A stretch of DNA of 9,926 nucleotides from Bacteroidetes bacterium HGW-Bacteroidetes-12 (GTDB lineage: Bacteria; Bacteroidota; Bacteroidia; Flavobacteriales_E; Vicingaceae). The notes below the pieces were generated by a model, which saw nothing but the letters and a program-made list of their open reading frames with translations, was not told the origin of the DNA and did not search any database. Positions 7,848 to 9,926 of this stretch are shown here, piece by piece (within the stretch, counting starts at the first letter, position 1; each line of letters opens with the position of its first letter). The stretch spans positions 1 to 9,926 of the forward strand of contig PHDR01000071.1 of assembly GCA_002841035.1 (NCBI GenBank), read 5' to 3'. The translations under genes were made by a program, and so were the position numbers.

Positions 7848-8065
7848 AACGGCAGTCTGTCTAAAAACTTAAATTTTTATATTTTTTTTAGAAACAGTAA
7901 TTAGCTAAATGTTTATTTTACAGTATTTTATATTTTTCCATATTAACAAAATCACTAATCTTTTATAGTTTTTAGACAGTCTGACGGTTGTGGTATGTTT
8001 TAGTTGCCAATTTCAGAGCTATTATCTTTCAAGTTACGATGAACTTGATGCGAGCTACAACCGTT
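7848..8065. repeat. Inverted-repeat element interrupted by a smaller insertion
   Basis: If the 131-bp insertion and one ACGG copy are removed, the left arm becomes AACGGTTGT (7848 and 7849-7852, continued at 7988-7991). This pairs perfectly with ACAACCGTT at 8057-8065, and one mismatch extends the match to 11 bp. The restored element is about 83 bp, with no reading frame that looks like protein. It resembles a small non-autonomous repeat or an intergenic palindromic unit. I cannot name a family. Confidence 0.5.
7849..7987. mobile_element. MITE-like insertion with 17-bp TIRs and ACGG target duplication
   Basis: The left terminal repeat CAGTCTGTCTAAAAACT (7853-7869) matches the inverted right end AGTTTTTAGACAGTCTG (7967-7983) at 16 of 17 positions. 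Both ends are bordered by the same 4 bp, ACGG (7849-7852 and 7984-7987), as expected for a target-site duplication. The 97-bp interior is extremely AT-rich with no usable frame, so the element has no transposase and must have been moved in trans. Excising it together with one ACGG repairs the surrounding inverted repeat, which supports real insertion. The transposase family is not identifiable from these ends alone. Confidence 0.72.
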
Positions 8066-8104
8066 GAATTTACTACTATCTCGGCAATTAAATATCCCAC
8101 GTGT

Positions 8105-8340
8105 GTGTGCCCAGCATGAGCATGAGCACACCCATTCGCAAGTATCATTTAAATAATCAAAAATACAAATATTTATTAAAGAAACCGAAGAATGGGTAGT
8201 TAATTTATTCCATAGGTTTACCCTATAGAATTGTAAAGCAAATATTCAATAGGGTGAAAGTCCCGAATACACAACCGTAACACTTGTAAGATTGAAAAAG
8301 AGAGATTATTTATCACTATTCACCCAATTTTTCATATTGC
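8105..8340 (+). ncRNA. Group II intron 5' fragment (domain I part), no reverse transcriptase
   Basis: GTGTGCCCAGCATGAG at 8105-8120 matches the usual 5' end of bacterial group II introns (GUGYG followed by CCCAGC/CCGGC). GTGTGC (8105-8110) pairs with GCACAC (8126-8131), and CCATTC (8132-8137) pairs with GAATGG (8190-8195), giving the nested helices of domain I. A small hairpin ATAGG/CCTAT follows (8212-8216 with 8222-8226). Then comes GGGTGAAAGTCCC (8252-8264), the conserved domain I motif, with CGTAACACTTGTAAG after it. The open frame for the intron-encoded protein, the rest of domain I, and the domain V hairpin (typically AGC...GTT with GAAA-type loop) are absent; a frameshifted racemase remnant begins on the opposite strand at 8344. 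The exact 3' limit of the fragment is uncertain (about 8290-8343). It cannot splice as it stands. Confidence 0.62.
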
Positions 8341-8343
8341 GTG

Positions 8344-8522
8344 TTAACTACTGTTTTTTACCTTTTTTTTAATATATTTCGAGTTCATTATCCTAAGTGT
8401 CCCCATATAATATAATCTAATTTAAATTCTATCAAATCACCAACTTTGTATTTCTTTTTATTCTCGTCAAGGTCAATTATAATCATATCAGAACTTGCAC
8501 CTATTATTTTTAAACTAATCAT
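8344..8522 (-). pseudogene. C-terminal remnant of an amino-acid racemase (ornithine racemase / YhfX-like), frameshifted
   Basis: On the minus strand from 8522 the frame reads MISLKIIGASSDMIIIDLDE, then KYKVGDLIEFKLDY. This matches the C-terminal beta domain of PLP-dependent alanine-racemase-fold enzymes of the ornithine racemase/YhfX group ('iiGaSSDHlilD ... ykvGdeieFrlnY'). The first frame then stops after IIWGHLG. Dropping one copy of a 5-bp tandem duplication (ATTAT ATTAT on the minus strand, about 8405-8415) restores YMGTLRIMNSKYIKKKV and a TAA at 8344-8346. That fits the family's closing 'YgallraMtSkYVkK'. So the remnant is about 55-60 residues of a protein usually near 350-390, lacking the whole PLP barrel, with an in-frame TGA 9 nt before the ATG. 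It begins within about 50 bp of the carboxyltransferase stop on the same strand. It is unlikely to be functional. Confidence 0.7.
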
Positions 8523-8569
8523 AATTCTTCAAAATGCTATACGACAAAGATTTTCTTAGCAAATCGAGA

Positions 8570-9926
8570 TTAATCTTCAAAACTATTCCACTTATATTCA
8601 TATAAGCCTTCCATTAATTTTTTTTCTTTATCTTCTTTGCTTAAATTATCGTAAGCTTCTTTTTCTTTTAAATATTTCCGTCTTTCTTCTTCTTCAAGTT
8701 TTAAAACAACATCAATATAATATTGTTCTTTTTGTTTTTTCAAGAAACCCGTTGCAACGGAAGGAAATAATTCTAATAACAATTTTTCTTCTTCATTTTC
8801 TGCTAGTCTTACTCCATCATACTCAACTAATATAGGATTATCCTGAGGAATATAATTATCAGTATTATATGGAATTTCCTGAGTAGAGCCTGTAATTTTT
8901 TCACGAAACTTAGGATTTATCGGTAAAGGAGTTTTACCATAACTGCCTTTTACTAAATTTGCAAATTGTGTTGAAACGTTTGTATAAACAGGAACATTAT
9001 TATTTTGGTCTATCACATAATTAACCGCTTGCACTCCTACTATTTGGCTTGTTGGAGTTACTAATGGCGGACAACCTGCTTCAATCCTAACAACAGGAAC
9101 TGTTTTTAATACTTTATCCAACAAATGGTCCAATTGTAAAGTTTTTAATTGTGATAACATATTAGAGTACATCCCGCCAGGAATCTCTGCAAATTTCACT
9201 TGTTGATTTGGTTCTGGAAAATTAAAATATTTTTCAATTTTATAAATAACATTTAAGAGTTCTTCTTCTTTGTCTGCTTTTGCTAAAATAATTGCATCGT
9301 CAAACAACTTGTCAATATCAGCGGGTAATTTATCTTTTTCAGGATGAAATTCTATTGGAAATTTTTTATCACTATCGTATTCTGCCAATTCTTCACGTAT
9401 TTCTTTCAGATGTTTATTAATCCCTGCAACAGCATCAACATTAACACCTGTTTTTATATTTAGTTTTTTAGCAAAAACATGTATTATTTCATACGCAGGA
9501 GCAGCTGTCCCTCCCGAAAAATTCATAATTGATGTGTCAACAATATCTACTCCGTTGATAATTGCCATTAATACAGAAGCAAGTCCAAAACCAGGAGTAC
9601 AATGTGTATGAATATTAATAGGAACAGAAATATTTTCTTTTAATAATTTAATAAGTTTTCCTGATAATGAAGGCGGAATAAGACCTGCCATATCTTTAAT
9701 AGTGATTATATCCGCTCCCATCTTTTCTAATTCTTTGGCTTTGTCAAGATAATAATCAAGAGTAAATACTTCTTTAGGTAATTTCTTCCCTGAGAAAAAG
9801 GCATTAATCTTTTGTTTCTTAGTAAACTTTGGATCTATGGTATAACAAATAGCACAGTCTGTCAAGCCCCCATTTTCTTTAACAACTTTAACAGTATATT
9901 TCATATTATTAAGGTCGTTAAGAGCA
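8570..9926 (-). CDS. Biotin-dependent carboxyltransferase subunit (OadA / PycB / transcarboxylase 5S-like), N-terminus beyond window
   Basis: HMGL-like plus PYC_OADA carboxyltransferase. Such subunits move CO2 between carboxybiotin and pyruvate (oxaloacetate decarboxylase alpha, pyruvate carboxylase subunit B, transcarboxylase 5S). The frame runs through the right edge: codons before the ATG at 9904 read ALNDLNN, matching the family's 'DalNDlrN', so that Met is internal. Counting from it, residues 17-22 (CAICYT) match 'gticYT'. IKDMAGL (69-75) holds the lysine carboxylated in this family, and HTH (99-101) the metal-binding histidines. VDTSIMNFSGGTAAPAYE lies at 122-139, EIPGGMYSN at 240-248 and PTSQIVGVQAV at 284-294. 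About 150 N-terminal residues are missing. Two extra stretches appear relative to standard members (about 24-45 and 178-235). The protein stops just after the PYC_OADA domain with a charged helical tail and no AMKM biotin motif, so a separate biotin carrier protein is expected. Confidence 0.88.
   Translation of the reverse strand, partial: ALNDLNNMKYTVKVVKENGGLTDCAICYTIDPKFTKKQKINAFFSGKKLPKEVFTLDYYLDKAKELEKMGADIITIKDMAGLIPPSLSGKLIKLLKENISVPINIHTHCTPGFGLASVLMAIINGVDIVDTSIMNFSGGTAAPAYEIIHVFAKKLNIKTGVNVDAVAGINKHLKEIREELAEYDSDKKFPIEFHPEKDKLPADIDKLFDDAIILAKADKEEELLNVIYKIEKYFNFPEPNQQVKFAEIPGGMYSNMLSQLKTLQLDHLLDKVLKTVPVVRIEAGCPPLVTPTSQIVGVQAVNYVIDQNNNVPVYTNVSTQFANLVKGSYGKTPLPINPKFREKITGSTQEIPYNTDNYIPQDNPILVEYDGVRLAENEEEKLLLELFPSVATGFLKKQKEQYYIDVVLKLEEEERRKYLKEKEAYDNLSKEDKEKKLMEGLYEYKWNSFED

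Noticed and set aside
7870..7966. The AT-rich interior of the MITE-like element was examined for a small gene or structured RNA.
   Set aside because: No frame of useful length and no convincing stem beyond the terminal repeats.
7846..8069. The AAC...GTTGAAT arrangement resembles an integron attC site (GTTRRRY matches at 8063-8069).
   Set aside because: The left box does not match RYYYAAC, no integrase or cassette array is present, and the adjacent gene points the wrong way for a cassette.
8245..8292. GGGTGAAAGTCCC with CGTAACACTTGTAAG could be read as the core of a cobalamin riboswitch.
   Set aside because: No B12-box (AGYCMGGAGACC-like) sequence follows, no downstream plus-strand gene exists, and the GTGTG 5' end with nested domain I stems fits a group II intron better.
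8523..8569. The gap between the racemase remnant and the carboxyltransferase stop was read in all minus frames for more racemase sequence.
   Set aside because: Each frame contains stops or lacks recognisable family motifs; a few residues such as HFEEL could be degraded racemase but are too short to support.

Overview
The window is AT-rich DNA of a Bacteroidota type, most likely Flavobacteriia-like. Starts carry no recognisable Shine-Dalgarno sequence (aaatcATG, aaaccATG, aaaagATG). One upstream region has a TAnnTTTG-type -7 box. The AsmA-family gene and the small acidic gene beside it look like Bacteroidota chromosomal genes. The organism call is inference from composition and gene style only.

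Positions 1-3711, plus strand: the end of a peptide/oligopeptide ABC importer operon. It holds the C-terminal half of a family-5 substrate-binding protein, then the two inner-membrane permeases (OppB/DppB and OppC/DppC type). Both permeases are about 140 residues longer than classical members because of insertions outside the conserved core. No ATPase gene is visible. A symmetrical hairpin at 3731-3763 ends the operon and also serves the convergent small acidic hypothetical gene (3786-4175, minus). A 131-bp divergent promoter region separates that gene from a large AsmA-family gene (4307-7120, plus). The AsmA protein ends in an unusual tail of nine 11-residue helical repeats. A perfect 17-bp hairpin terminator follows at 7152-7188.

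Positions 7219-8570 are a decayed accessory region. A 3'-truncated exported TPR gene on plus is joined head-on, near 7511-7540, to a 3'-truncated multi-pass glycosyltransferase-like gene on minus. Next comes a short inverted-repeat element (arms at 7848-7991 and 8057-8065). A 131-bp MITE-like insertion with 17-bp terminal inverted repeats and an ACGG target duplication has split its left arm. The 5' part of a group II intron follows (from about 8105), with no reverse transcriptase and no domain V. Last is a C-terminal remnant of an amino-acid racemase (8344-8522, minus), frameshifted by a 5-bp tandem duplication.

Positions 8570-9926, minus strand: most of a biotin-dependent carboxyltransferase subunit (oxaloacetate decarboxylase alpha / pyruvate carboxylase subunit B / transcarboxylase 5S type). 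It runs off the right edge and has no biotin-carrier domain at its C-terminus.

I see no clearly new defence, secretion or biosynthetic system. The most interesting items are the 11-mer-repeat tail on the AsmA protein, the enlarged permease pair, and the nested mobile-element remnants with the gene-gene junction between 7.5 and 8.5 kb.
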